Made by a program: the position numbers and the translations under genes. Below, one piece after another: positions 1-8,841 of a stretch of DNA of 64,000 nucleotides; within the stretch, counting starts at the first letter, position 1, and every line of letters starts with the position of its first letter. A model generated the notes under the pieces. It saw only the letters and a list, made by a program, of their open reading frames with translations, did no database searches and was not told the origin of the DNA. The DNA is from Kocuria sp. (lineage in GTDB: Bacteria > Actinomycetota > Actinomycetes > Actinomycetales > Micrococcaceae): contig NZ_JAUNTS010000013.1 in NCBI RefSeq assembly GCF_030538595.1, positions 1-64,000 of the forward strand, in the 5' to 3' direction.

Positions 1-48
1 TGCGCAGTTTGATCCCCCATCAGCGCTGATGGGGTATCAAACTGCGCA
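1..48. repeat. 48-bp near-perfect palindrome (long hairpin)
   Basis: Two 24-base arms starting TGCGCAGTTTGAT are reverse complements of each other with one mismatch (base 14) and no loop bases apart from the AGCGCT centre. On RNA this would form a very stable hairpin. It lies 143 bases upstream of the symporter gene and touches the window edge, so the gene it follows is not visible. It may be a bidirectional terminator or a dispersed palindromic element. No T-run directly follows on the + strand. Confidence 0.7.
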
Positions 49-190
49 CGGCTTGTTTTGTGTCCGGGTGTTGGTGCAGCTCAGGGGCTTGAAACATCCG
101 AGACAAGCAAGCTGATGTACAGTTCCCCGATCGGGTGCAAGCGTCCATGGTCTGCTCCCGTTTTCTGTCCCTCTCACCAACGGAGGAACC

Positions 191-1672
191 GTGGAACAGC
201 TCATTGAACTGATTGGCCGGGTCGACACCTGGGTCTGGTATTTCGTTTTCGTCATTCTGGTGGGCTCGGGTCTATTCCTGACCATCCGCACCCGCGCCGT
301 TCAGTGGCGCTCCATCCCCGAGATGTTCCGTGTTCTGGGGGACCCTCCCGGCGAAGACCCCGACGGCAAGAAGGGCATCTCCTCCTTCCGGGCATTCACT
401 GTCTCAGCAGCTTCACGCGTGGGTACGGGCAACATCGCTGGTGTTGCTTTGGCTATCAGCCTGGGCGGCCCAGGTGCGGTGTTCTGGATGTGGGCCATTG
501 CCGCGATTGGTGGCGCCAGTGCTTTTGTGGAGTCCTTGCTGGGTCAGCTCTACAAGCGGACTGGCAAGCACGGTTACTACGGTGGACCCGCGTATTACAT
601 GACGCATGGCCTCAACGCCAAGTGGATGGGTGCGTTGTTTGCAGTCATCATCACGGTGACCTACGCCTTCGTGTTCAACTCCGTACAGTCCAACGCGATC
701 GTCGATGCACTGGCTGGCTCCTTCAATGTGGACACAGCCTCTGAGGACAGCCTCATGTTTCGGGTCCTGGTGGGCCTGGCCATCGTGATCCTGACTGCGC
801 TGATTATCTTTGGTGGTATCCGCCGGATTTCCGCGTTCACCCAAGCAGTCGTGCCGATCATGGCGATTCTGTATGTGTTCCTGGGTCTGCTAGTCGTTGT
901 TCTGAACATCACCGAGGTCCCCGGCATGATCGCCGACATCATCCTGGGTGCCTTCGGCCTCCGGGAGTTCGCGGTGGGCAGTTTGTTCGGTGTGTTCATG
1001 TTGGGTATGCAGCGTGGCCTGTTCTCCAACGAAGCCGGTATGGGCTCTGCTCCCAACGCCGGTGCCACGGCCTCCATCTCCCACCCCGCCAAGCAGGGTT
1101 ACGTGCAGTCCTTGGGCGTCTACTTTGATACCTGGCTGATCTGCTCGATGACCGCGTTTATCGTATTGCTCTCAAACCCCACGTTTGGTGAGAGCGCTCA
1201 GGGGGCCGCGCTGACTCAGTCCGCCCTTGCTACTCAGCTGGGCACCTGGGCCATCCACTTCCTGACAGCGGCCATCTTCCTGTTCGCCTTCACCTCGGTG
1301 ATCGGCAACTACTTCTACGGTGAAGCCAACATCATGTTTCTCACGGGGTCTCGAACCGCCATGACCATCTTCCGTGTACTGGTTCTGATGTTCGTGATGA
1401 TGGGTGCTGTTGCAGCGCTTGAGTTGGTGTGGGCACTGGCTAACGTGTCCATGGCGTTCATGGTCACCATCAACCTCATTGCCATCGTGCTGCTCTCCGG
1501 TGTGGCCGTGAAGGTGCTGAAGAATTATGAGGCGCAGCGCCGCCGCGGCGAGGAGCCCATCTTCACGGGCTCCGACATTCCCGGCCTCAAGGGCCTGGAT
1601 GCCTGGGACGGTTCCGATCGGGTGACCACCAGCATGTTCTGGACTCAGCAGTTGAAGAAGGTCAAGCGCTGA
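191..1672 (+). CDS. AGCS-family sodium:alanine/glycine symporter
   Basis: A 493-residue polytopic membrane protein of the alanine/glycine:cation symporter family, which imports small neutral amino acids with Na+ or H+. The family signature is seen as GLFSNEAGMGSAPNAGA in the middle of the protein, along with the N-terminal GSGLFLTIRTRAVQWR segment and about ten hydrophobic segments. The length fits the family. The GTG start is supported by a GGAGG six bases upstream. It is followed by a strong hairpin at 1710-1767 and appears monocistronic. The exact substrate cannot be told from sequence. Confidence 0.93.
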   Translation: MEQLIELIGRVDTWVWYFVFVILVGSGLFLTIRTRAVQWRSIPEMFRVLGDPPGEDPDGKKGISSFRAFTVSAASRVGTGNIAGVALAISLGGPGAVFWMWAIAAIGGASAFVESLLGQLYKRTGKHGYYGGPAYYMTHGLNAKWMGALFAVIITVTYAFVFNSVQSNAIVDALAGSFNVDTASEDSLMFRVLVGLAIVILTALIIFGGIRRISAFTQAVVPIMAILYVFLGLLVVVLNITEVPGMIADIILGAFGLREFAVGSLFGVFMLGMQRGLFSNEAGMGSAPNAGATASISHPAKQGYVQSLGVYFDTWLICSMTAFIVLLSNPTFGESAQGAALTQSALATQLGTWAIHFLTAAIFLFAFTSVIGNYFYGEANIMFLTGSRTAMTIFRVLVLMFVMMGAVAALELVWALANVSMAFMVTINLIAIVLLSGVAVKVLKNYEAQRRRGEEPIFTGSDIPGLKGLDAWDGSDRVTTSMFWTQQLKKVKR

Positions 1673-1709
1673 TCTCCTGATCGGTACTTGGCTGCAGTTC
1701 ACTTCACTG

Positions 1710-1767
1710 CAACAACGACGACGCCGGCCGCTCACCTCACCAGGTGGGCGGCCGGCGTCGTTGTTGT
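1710..1767. terminator. Hairpin terminator between convergent genes
   Basis: A GC-rich stem (ACGCCGGCCGC paired with GCGGCCGGCGT, extended by AACAAC/GTTGTT-type pairs) sits between the stop of the symporter and the stop of the convergent photolyase gene. The arms end in short A- and T-rich tracts on both sides, so it can serve both strands. Confidence 0.7.
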
Positions 1768-1785
1768 GATGTTGGAGACGCTCCG

Positions 1786-3246
1786 CTACTTGATGGACTG
1801 GTAGGCGTCCAGGGCATCGGCCCGTGAGGTCTTGAGGTCCACAATGGGCGCCGGGTAAAGCTCCACCGTTTGGGCCGGTCGTAGGTCGGCATGGGCAGGA
1901 AGAGCGGAGTCCGCCTCGTAGAGCTTCATGATGGAGCTGGTCTCCACCTCCGCCAGTTCAGGAACCCAGCGGCGGACGTAGGTGGCGTCGTCGTCAAATC
2001 GTTCGGCCTGGCGGCGCGGGTTGAAGATGCGGAAATAAGGGGCCGCATCCGCGCCGGTTCCGGAGGCCCACTGCCAGTTGCCCGGGTTGGAGGCGGGGTC
2101 GGCATCCACCAGGGTGTCCCAGAACCACTGCTCACCCAGGCTCCAGTGGACCCCCAGATTTTTGGTCAGCAGGGAGGCCACCACCATGCGCACGCGGTTG
2201 TGCATCCAGCCGGTCTCCCACAGCTGACGCATGCCTGCATCCACGATTGGATGCCCGGTGTGCCCGGAGCGCCACAGGGCCACTTGATCGGCTACGGGCT
2301 CCTTCTCCGGGGACTTCCACGGAAAGGCGTCAAACCGGGAATTGAGATTGCGCTCATGCAGGTCAGGGTAGTGATACAGCAAGTGATAGTTGAACTCGCG
2401 CCACAGAAGCTCAGTCTTGAACGTCTCCGCAGATTCGGAGGGCGCCCCCAAGGCGTGCTGCTGGGCCATCTCCCAGGCGCGGCGAGCGCTGATCTCCCCG
2501 TGGGCCAGATACGGAGACAGCCCCGAGGTTCCGGGTCGATCCGGAAGGTCCCTGGCGCTCGCGTAATCCTCCACGGGACCGCTGAGGAAATCCTCCATCC
2601 GTTCGACGGCGGCCACCTCCCCGGGCTGCCAGGTGAACTTGGCGGCCCAGTGGGGTTCTGTGGAACTCTCCAGTGGAGTGCCGAGCTCCAGACCGGACAC
2701 GGTCTTGAACAGGGAGGTCTGTGATGTCACCGGTTCCGGGACACCCACCGGCTGCCCGTTGAAGGCTTCCTCCGATTCCATGAACCGTTTGGAGAAGGGC
2801 GTGAACACTCGGTAGGGCCCACCCTGGCCTGTGCTAACCGCCCAGGGGTCATGCAAGGTGTGGGCGGTGTGCCCCCGTACCGTGATGCCCTGCTCTTTGA
2901 GGGTTTCGGCCCAGCGCCGGTCCACGTCCAGGGCTGATTCACCCCACCGGCGGTTGGCGTGCACCGCGCTGAGTTGAAGTTCTTTTACCAACCGGGGGAT
3001 GAGTTCATCCACGGGAGCGCTCACGGCCAGCATGGGGATGCCCAGGCTTTCCAACTCCGAGCGGAACAGGGCCAAGGACTGGGAGGTCCACCAGGTGAAT
3101 GCCGCACCGGGTGCACGCACGTTGGTGTCTTGGCAGACCAGCGCCACCACGGACTCCCCGGAGGTGCTGGCCTGTTCAGCCGCGTGGAACAGGGCGGGGT
3201 TGTCATCAACCCGCAGATTCATGCCGAGCACGGCCAAGATTGTCAT
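1786..3246 (-). CDS. phr: Deoxyribodipyrimidine (CPD) photolyase
   Basis: A 486-residue cryptochrome/photolyase family protein that uses FAD and light to split cyclobutane pyrimidine dimers. The N-terminal Rossmann antenna domain (residues 1 to about 135, start MTILAVLGMNLRVDDNPAL) is followed by the FAD-binding catalytic domain. That domain carries the class I signatures WMHNRVRM, DPASNPGNWQWASG and APYFRIFNP near residues 340-410. The length is typical. The ATG is preceded by a modest AAGG. It stands alone on the - strand between the symporter (convergent) and sdhB1 (same strand, 93 bases upstream). No promoter is obvious. Confidence 0.95.
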   Translation of the reverse strand: MTILAVLGMNLRVDDNPALFHAAEQASTSGESVVALVCQDTNVRAPGAAFTWWTSQSLALFRSELESLGIPMLAVSAPVDELIPRLVKELQLSAVHANRRWGESALDVDRRWAETLKEQGITVRGHTAHTLHDPWAVSTGQGGPYRVFTPFSKRFMESEEAFNGQPVGVPEPVTSQTSLFKTVSGLELGTPLESSTEPHWAAKFTWQPGEVAAVERMEDFLSGPVEDYASARDLPDRPGTSGLSPYLAHGEISARRAWEMAQQHALGAPSESAETFKTELLWREFNYHLLYHYPDLHERNLNSRFDAFPWKSPEKEPVADQVALWRSGHTGHPIVDAGMRQLWETGWMHNRVRMVVASLLTKNLGVHWSLGEQWFWDTLVDADPASNPGNWQWASGTGADAAPYFRIFNPRRQAERFDDDATYVRRWVPELAEVETSSIMKLYEADSALPAHADLRPAQTVELYPAPIVDLKTSRADALDAYQSIK

Positions 3247-3339
3247 GAAGCAACCTTATCGTTCGGCTGGAATCCAAACTCTCTGGGCCCCATGCACCCC
3301 TGGCTGTAGTGGCCGATCACGGTCGGCACCGGTGGTGGA

Positions 3340-4038
3340 TCAGCGCTTGCTCTGATTGCGCAGATACTCCCGTGCCACGGCGGAGAGGTTTTCCACCGGC
3401 AGACCTGCAGGGCACACTTCCGTGCAGTCCCCGTAGGTGGAACACGGGCCAAAGGTTTCATCGGCCGTGGTGATGACTTTGTCGGTGCGCTCACGCCGTT
3501 CGTCGTCGTCCTTCATCAGCGGAGGAAGTTCGGTGAGCAAAGAGCCCACGAACAGCTGCCCCGAGCCGTTGGGGCAGGCTGCCACACACGCACCGCAACT
3601 GATGCAGCCGGCGTTGCTGAGAGCTTTCATGCCGGCCGGTCCGCGGGCTGCCTTGACCACGGTCCGCAGGGCTTTGTTCTTGTCCACGGACAAATCGGCT
3701 TTGACCGGAAAAGCTACAGCGCGCAGCGGTTCTAATCGCACCCGGTCTCCGTTGCGGAATGCCCGAACGTGCTGCTGGCAGGTGGCTTTGTTGTACTCGG
3801 GACCGTGAGCCACACCGTCCACCATCACACCGCACTTGCCGCAGTTGCCCTCGCGGCAACCGTCGTCGTACGTGACAGGTGCAGCGCCGTCCGGAAGCTG
3901 TGCGTTGAGTAGGTCCAAGAGCTCCAGGACGGTGGTGTCCGGGCTGACTCCGGTGACGTCGTAAGTGACAAATTGGCCCTGTGCCTGGGCAGCGGACTGG
4001 CGCCACACTTCCACCGTCACGGTCTTGGTGATCTTCAC
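3340..4038 (-). CDS. Succinate dehydrogenase/fumarate reductase-type iron-sulfur subunit (second copy)
   Basis: A 232-residue SdhB/FrdB-type protein. All cysteine groups are present: CREGNCGKCG with a following C for the [2Fe-2S] cluster, and CISCGACVAACPN plus CSTYGDCTEVCPAGL for the two C-terminal clusters. It should pass electrons from a flavoprotein to a membrane cytochrome. The GTG start has AGGAG eight bases upstream. It lies 39 bases downstream of a b558-type cytochrome gene on the same strand, with no flavoprotein gene between or beside them. A complete sdhCAB operon lies about 5 kb to the right, so this is a paralogue. It may borrow SdhA from that operon or belong to an operon that lost sdhA. 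Confidence 0.9.
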   Translation of the reverse strand: MKITKTVTVEVWRQSAAQAQGQFVTYDVTGVSPDTTVLELLDLLNAQLPDGAAPVTYDDGCREGNCGKCGVMVDGVAHGPEYNKATCQQHVRAFRNGDRVRLEPLRAVAFPVKADLSVDKNKALRTVVKAARGPAGMKALSNAGCISCGACVAACPNGSGQLFVGSLLTELPPLMKDDDERRERTDKVITTADETFGPCSTYGDCTEVCPAGLPVENLSAVAREYLRNQSKR

Positions 4039-4077
4039 GCTGAATTCTCCTGCTTGGAACGTTTGCGGCGGCGGCGC

Positions 4078-4881
4078 TCAGCGCACCAGCCGCAGCTGGA
4101 TGGCCACGGGAATGCTCGCGTTGCCCAGGGCCACACCGGTACCCACCAGGCGCCCCGCAAGCTCCAAGACCTGGCGAGTGCGGCGATCTGCGGACAGTCC
4201 GGTGTCATTGCCCACCTGGGTGATCCCCTGCGCCGTATGCGCTGCCAACGCCACCATGGCAGCCAGGTACAGGGCGGCCACGGACGGCCTCTGCAGGGAA
4301 GTCACCAGGTTGCGGTAGGCGGCACCGGGTGTGTGCTGGGCGGCTGCGGGCCGGACCCCCAACGTCAAATCGGCAAGATGGTGAGCGGCAAACAGGCCCA
4401 ACACCGTGCCCGTGGAGCGCATGGAGCGCTTGGCCACCTCCCACGCCGTACGACGACGCCCCCGCGGTTGCGTTCGTTTCTGGGCCCGGGGACGTGAGGC
4501 GGACTGCTGCGCCCGCACCGTCAACGCCGCAGCGCAACTGAGGTGTGTGGCGGTGCTGGCCAACAGCCCCACGCGGAAGAACCACAGGACGGTTCCGCGC
4601 GGCAGGACCGGGGCCCCTACGGTGCGTAAGAAGTGGGCGTAATCGTCAAATTTTTGTTGACCCAGATAGACCTGAAGGTTGCCCAGCATGTGCGCCACCG
4701 TGAAGGCAGAGAAGATGGTGCCACTGGATGCCATGGCCAACTTCAACTGCGGGGAGGGCGGCATCTTGTCCACGGCGTTCTGGGCAAGCTCCAGCACGGC
4801 ACGCAGCTGAGGCTGGGTTGCGGCTGCCGAGGTGGTCCCGCGAGCGCTGGCGGGAGCCGCTGCTGAAACGGAAGAGGTCAT
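4078..4881 (-). CDS. Cytochrome b558-type SdhC paralogue (membrane anchor)
   Basis: A 267-residue five-helix membrane protein of the sdhC b558 family, which anchors the complex and binds haem. It shows the family landmarks VAHMLGNLQVYLG, the AHFLRTVG loop, RVGLLASTATHL, HHLADLTLG and AAHTAQGI, so the candidate haem-ligand histidines are kept. It is more diverged than the copy at 11797-12540. It has an Ala/Ser-rich N-terminus of about 45 residues and an Arg/Gln-rich cytoplasmic loop. The ribosome binding site before the ATG is weak. It is followed directly by the SdhB paralogue with no SdhA, which is not the normal C-A-B order. Confidence 0.85.
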   Translation of the reverse strand: MTSSVSAAAPASARGTTSAAATQPQLRAVLELAQNAVDKMPPSPQLKLAMASSGTIFSAFTVAHMLGNLQVYLGQQKFDDYAHFLRTVGAPVLPRGTVLWFFRVGLLASTATHLSCAAALTVRAQQSASRPRAQKRTQPRGRRRTAWEVAKRSMRSTGTVLGLFAAHHLADLTLGVRPAAAQHTPGAAYRNLVTSLQRPSVAALYLAAMVALAAHTAQGITQVGNDTGLSADRRTRQVLELAGRLVGTGVALGNASIPVAIQLRLVR

Positions 4882-4936
4882 GCCCAGAAGCCTATGCCGT
4901 GGTGGCTACCGATCAGGAACTCGGCGTAACAGGCTC

Positions 4937-6553
4937 TCACTGACCGGCAGGTTGAGCTTGGTCCGCCGGGTTGGTTTGGTCGGTCTGGTCGGGATCGGTC
5001 TGGTCCCCCGGAGCTGTCTGGTCGGGATCGGTCTGCGGGCAGTCGAAGGTGGTCACCCGGAAGCGCAGGTATTGCGGTTCCCGCCTGGTGTCATCCGTCA
5101 GGGTGCACTGGTTTTCCAGCAGGTGATCTTCTACCAGGGGGTAATTGGGGTCGTCGCTGTAGGAGACCACGGCAACGGAGCCGGTTTGATCCATTTCCCA
5201 AGCCTGCTCGTAGGGGATGTTCACACCCCACAGGCTTTCCGAGTCCTGCGGGTCGATCGCCAGCATGGGATCGTTGTAATCCTCCTCCGGCGGGTAGGCG
5301 ATGAACAGCCCACGCAGCGGTGGAGCCATGAACACCACGGTGTCTGCCTGAGCGGCTTCCTCCGCGGAGGTCCGGTAACCGTCCTCCTTGGCGTACTCGC
5401 CGTTTTGAGCCAGCAGGGAGGGAACGGACAAGCCCACCAGTGCGGCAGCCAGCACGGCGCCCAAAACCCGCCACGGGATGGCCGCCAAGCCCATGGCAAT
5501 CAGCAGGATCAGTGCCGGAGTGGTGAAGGTCAGATAGCGTTCCTGAAAGAACTGACGCCCGGACATCTGAGCTGCCAGCACAATGGCGCACGGGAGCAGA
5601 ATCATGCTGGCCACCCACAGCAGCATCCACCGGGCCCGGCTCAGTGCAATGCCCGCCACCACCACCAGCGCAGTGAGTGCCGCCAAATACGGAGCCACGG
5701 CAAAGACGGCGTCGGAATACTCGCCCGTGATGTTGCGGGGGCTGATGAAGTACAGGGTCAGCACCATGGCCCGGAAGACATCCGCAGTTGTCAGGTTGAT
5801 CCAGTCCACCTGCGCACTTTGGGTCATGCCAATGAAAGCCAGGGGCAGGCAGGCGGTGGCCACCAGGGCACACGCAATCAGAATGTTGAGCCAGTGCCGC
5901 CATCCCCACCGCAGGGAACGGAGGAAAAACACCGGCAGCAAAAAGATCGAATACATGGAGAAACCCGTGGCAGCTGCCATGCTGACGCCGAACCCCACCA
6001 CGAGCAGCCCGTTGCGAGTGGCCGCATAGCGTTCAAAAGCCCACCAGGCCAGAGCCACACTCATGACCGCCATGGCGTAACCGCGAGCCTCCTGACCCGC
6101 CCAGCTCAGCCCCGGCAGCACCGCACCGACCACAGCGATCATCAAGCCGGTGAAAACCACCCGCTGTGTCATGAAGCGCTGGGCATATGTCATGCCGATT
6201 CGGGTCAGGGCAAAGGCTGCGATCATCAGCGCAATGGCCGAGGGGGTCCGCATGGCCAGCTCGGAGGTGCCGAACACCCGAACCCACGGAAACATCACCG
6301 CGTAGTAGAGACCGTGGACGGCATCAATGTCTGAGAGCATGCCCACCAATGAACTCAGCGGGCGCTCCACCGCGGAGATGGTGGCGGTTTCATCAAACCA
6401 GAACTGGGGTTTGGTCATCCCCCAAAAGGCCACCACTGCGGTGAGGGCGGCTGCCAGCCAGGCGGGCCACCACGGAAGCCGAAGCACCGGTGCAGCAGAA
6501 CTGCCGCGTTCCCGAGTCTGGGTGGCGTCCGCCTGTTGTGAACTGATGCTCAT
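4937..6553 (-). CDS. GT39-like membrane glycosyltransferase (mannosyltransferase family)
   Basis: A 538-residue polytopic protein resembling dolichyl/polyprenyl-phosphate sugar-dependent glycosyltransferases (GT-C fold). After the first membrane segment comes an extracytoplasmic loop with FWFDETATISAVERP, which holds the acidic residues expected for catalysis, and then HGLYYAVMFPWVRVFG and LAMRTPSAIA, which are typical of the family. About ten to twelve membrane segments follow. A soluble tail ends in a low-complexity stretch of DQTDPDQT-like repeats (codons near 4940-5040). The ATG has AGGAG four bases upstream. Acceptor and sugar are unknown. It stands alone, with sdhC1 56 bases downstream on the same strand. 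Confidence 0.8.
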   Translation of the reverse strand: MSISSQQADATQTRERGSSAAPVLRLPWWPAWLAAALTAVVAFWGMTKPQFWFDETATISAVERPLSSLVGMLSDIDAVHGLYYAVMFPWVRVFGTSELAMRTPSAIALMIAAFALTRIGMTYAQRFMTQRVVFTGLMIAVVGAVLPGLSWAGQEARGYAMAVMSVALAWWAFERYAATRNGLLVVGFGVSMAAATGFSMYSIFLLPVFFLRSLRWGWRHWLNILIACALVATACLPLAFIGMTQSAQVDWINLTTADVFRAMVLTLYFISPRNITGEYSDAVFAVAPYLAALTALVVVAGIALSRARWMLLWVASMILLPCAIVLAAQMSGRQFFQERYLTFTTPALILLIAMGLAAIPWRVLGAVLAAALVGLSVPSLLAQNGEYAKEDGYRTSAEEAAQADTVVFMAPPLRGLFIAYPPEEDYNDPMLAIDPQDSESLWGVNIPYEQAWEMDQTGSVAVVSYSDDPNYPLVEDHLLENQCTLTDDTRREPQYLRFRVTTFDCPQTDPDQTAPGDQTDPDQTDQTNPADQAQPAGQ

Positions 6554-6641
6554 TGCACTCCTAGAGAAGATCAGAACATACAGTACGACGCCGGGTAGGC
6601 ACCCGGGTGCGTAGGCCCACCCCCTGCCCTACAAAAGTGGT

Positions 6642-7055
6642 TCAGACCCAGCCTTGTTCGCGTGCTTTGAGGGCCAACTGGAACCGATTACAAGCCCCCA
6701 GGTGGGTGGTGAGTTCCCCCAGCAGGCCCCGGTACGTGCACATGTCCAGGTTGAGGCGGTGGGCAATGATGTCATCCGTGCAGCCGATGCTCAGCAACTC
6801 CAAGATGACCCAATGCACCTCTGTGGGGAAGTCCTGGTCAGGATCGTCCTCCGTAGGGAGGGCGGTGACATCCATGGGCTGCCCCGTCTCCGGGGCCTCT
6901 GCGTTGCCGGTGGGTTCTTGGGCCTGCCGTCTGGCGTGGCCAGCGGTGCGGAATGCGGCTGAAATGGGCACCACGACGTCGTCGGAAATCGCCGGCGCAC
7001 GGTGGCCGTTCGATGGATGCAGATCCCGCGACAAAGGTGTCATAGGTCTCATCAT
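6642..7055 (-). CDS. Small LuxR-type helix-turn-helix protein
   Basis: The C-terminal 60 residues match a LuxR/GerE DNA-binding domain: VHWVILELLSIGCTDD, then IIAHRLNLDMCTYRG, then LTTHLGACNRFQLALKAREQGW. The first 70 or so residues are polar and low in complexity, and there is no receiver domain. The start is uncertain. ATG at 7055 gives 137 residues and clears the divergent transporter; 7052 and 7043 are alternatives, and none has a strong ribosome binding site. It is divergently transcribed from the DASS transporter at 7287 and is a candidate regulator of it, but that is inference from position only. Confidence 0.6.
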   Translation of the reverse strand: MMRPMTPLSRDLHPSNGHRAPAISDDVVVPISAAFRTAGHARRQAQEPTGNAEAPETGQPMDVTALPTEDDPDQDFPTEVHWVILELLSIGCTDDIIAHRLNLDMCTYRGLLGELTTHLGACNRFQLALKAREQGWV

Positions 7056-7098
7056 GGACTGTGGGAGCGCAGTTCGCCACACGGGCAGACACCTGTCA

Positions 7099-7112
7099 GC
7101 GCAATATTGCGC
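7099..7112. promoter_or_regulatory. Perfect 14-bp palindrome, possible operator
   Basis: GCGCAATATTGCGC is a perfect palindrome in the 231-base gap between the divergent LuxR-HTH gene and the transporter gene. Its position fits a binding site for a dimeric regulator acting on both genes. No consensus is matched and no promoter elements could be placed with confidence. I see no other feature in this gap. Confidence 0.4.
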
Positions 7113-7286
7113 GGGGTTCCCCACGGCCTGCGGTGGTGGAGGCAGTTCGATGTTGGGTTGTGTGGGTATTCGCGGCAACCGAATGAACTGTGAAAACAAC
7201 CGGAGTAGCGTGAGAGTTGCGCCGTGGTCAGGCCACACGATTGACCGTGACGGTGCGGTTACTCCTAGAGAACAGAGAACATTGTC

Positions 7287-8762
7287 ATGACACCCTCGGC
7301 CCCGAAAGACACCACCGAGGCCCCGGCGCCCACCGCAGCAAACACACTCAACCGCAACATGATCATCAAAGTGGCCGTGATTTTGGCTACGGTGCTGATC
7401 ATCTGGTTCATTCCTCCGCCGGAGGGTGTGGACCCGCGCGGCATGCACATGGCCGCCATTTTTGTGGGCACCATTCTGGGGCTGGTGCTGCAACCGTTGC
7501 CCACCGCAGCAGTGTCCATCATCGGTTTGGCCGTAGCAATGATCACGGGAACCATGAACGTTGGGGAGGATGAAGCTCTCACCGGCTTTTCCTCCAGCGC
7601 CGTGTGGCTCATTGTGGCGGCGTTTTTCATTGCGGACGGTTTCCTGCTGACCGGACTGGGCCGCCGTATTGCCCTGTGGTTCGTGACCAAACTGGGGAGA
7701 TCTTCATTGGGCCTGGCCTACGGCATGGCCGCAACTGACCTTCTCATGGCCCCGGCAACGCCGTCGAACACCGCACGCGCCGGTGGCGTGGTTTTCCCCA
7801 TTGTGAAGTCCCTGGCCGTGGTGCAGGGTTCCACCCCGGAAACCGATGAATCACGACGCCGCTTGGGCGCCTTCCTGTCCATGTCCACCGTTCAGGTCAA
7901 CACCATCACCTCCGCCATGTTCCTGACTGCCATGGCCGGTAACCCGCTGGCCCAACAGTTTGCCGCGGAACAAGGCGTGGACATCACCTGGGGCAACTGG
8001 GCCCTGGCCGCGGTGGTCCCCGGTCTTGCCGCCCTGATTGTGGTTCCGTGGGCGCTGTCCAAGGTGTATGCCCCCACCCTCAAGAAGACTCCGGAAGCTC
8101 CGGCTCAGGCCAAAGAGGAGCTGGCCAAGCTGGGCAAGCTCACCCGCCCTGAACTGATCATGGCCCTGACCTTTGTGCTGCTGTTGCTCATGTGGTCCGT
8201 GGGCGGCTCCTTCGGTGTCAATGCCACGGCTACTGCCTTTGTGGGGATCGCCATTTTGCTGTGCACCCGCGTGCTGACCTGGAAGATCATGGCTGCCAAC
8301 GGCGGTGCATGGTCCACTCTGATCTTCTTTGGTGTGCTTGTGGGGATGGCAGGCCACCTCAACACTTTGGGAGTCATCACCTGGATCGGTAACTCAGTGT
8401 CCGCAGCTGTGGGGCACCTGCCGTGGGGCCTGGCTTTTGTGGTGCTGGCACTGGTCTACTTCTACGTCCACTACTTCTTTGCCTCCAACACCGCGCAGAT
8501 TGTGGCCATGTACGCCGTGTTCTTGGCGGCAGCCATTGCGGTGGGCACTCCGCCGTTGCTGGCCGCGCTCATGCTGGGCTTTGTGGGCAACCTGTTCGGC
8601 GGCCTGACGCACTACTCCTCCGGTCCGGCCGGCGTGATCTTTGGCTCCGGCTACGTCAAAACCCCCGAATGGTTCCGAGTGGGCTTCATCATGTCCGTGG
8701 TGAGCATCCTGGTCTTCGGGCTGGTGGGCTTTGCCTGGATGGGCGTGATCGGGATGCTCTGA
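7287..8762 (+). CDS. DASS-family (SLC13-type) di-/tricarboxylate transporter
   Basis: A 491-residue polytopic membrane protein of the divalent anion:Na+ symporter family (CitT/SodiT-like). It has the two pseudo-symmetric SNT motifs that bind Na+ and substrate, at residues 160-162 (TPSNTARAGG) and 400-402 (ASNTAQIV). There are about 11-13 hydrophobic segments and a polar 20-residue N-terminus. Family members move succinate, malate, citrate or 2-oxoglutarate. Its neighbour on the far side is the sdhCAB operon (convergent, terminator between), which suggests a C4-dicarboxylate substrate, but this is inference. The ATG start has only a weak AGAG upstream. Confidence 0.88.
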   Translation: MTPSAPKDTTEAPAPTAANTLNRNMIIKVAVILATVLIIWFIPPPEGVDPRGMHMAAIFVGTILGLVLQPLPTAAVSIIGLAVAMITGTMNVGEDEALTGFSSSAVWLIVAAFFIADGFLLTGLGRRIALWFVTKLGRSSLGLAYGMAATDLLMAPATPSNTARAGGVVFPIVKSLAVVQGSTPETDESRRRLGAFLSMSTVQVNTITSAMFLTAMAGNPLAQQFAAEQGVDITWGNWALAAVVPGLAALIVVPWALSKVYAPTLKKTPEAPAQAKEELAKLGKLTRPELIMALTFVLLLLMWSVGGSFGVNATATAFVGIAILLCTRVLTWKIMAANGGAWSTLIFFGVLVGMAGHLNTLGVITWIGNSVSAAVGHLPWGLAFVVLALVYFYVHYFFASNTAQIVAMYAVFLAAAIAVGTPPLLAALMLGFVGNLFGGLTHYSSGPAGVIFGSGYVKTPEWFRVGFIMSVVSILVFGLVGFAWMGVIGML

Positions 8763-8774
8763 CCCAGCGACGAC

Positions 8775-8807
8775 GACGTCCCGGGAACCTCACGTTCCCG
8801 GGACGTC
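8775..8807. terminator. Bidirectional hairpin terminator
   Basis: A perfect 14-bp stem (GACGTCCCGGGAAC with its complement) closes a 5-base loop between the convergent ends of the transporter and sdhB. There is no long T-run. Confidence 0.75.
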
Positions 8808-8841
8808 AGTTGGTTGGACGGTTAGTTGTCTGGCTGGACGA

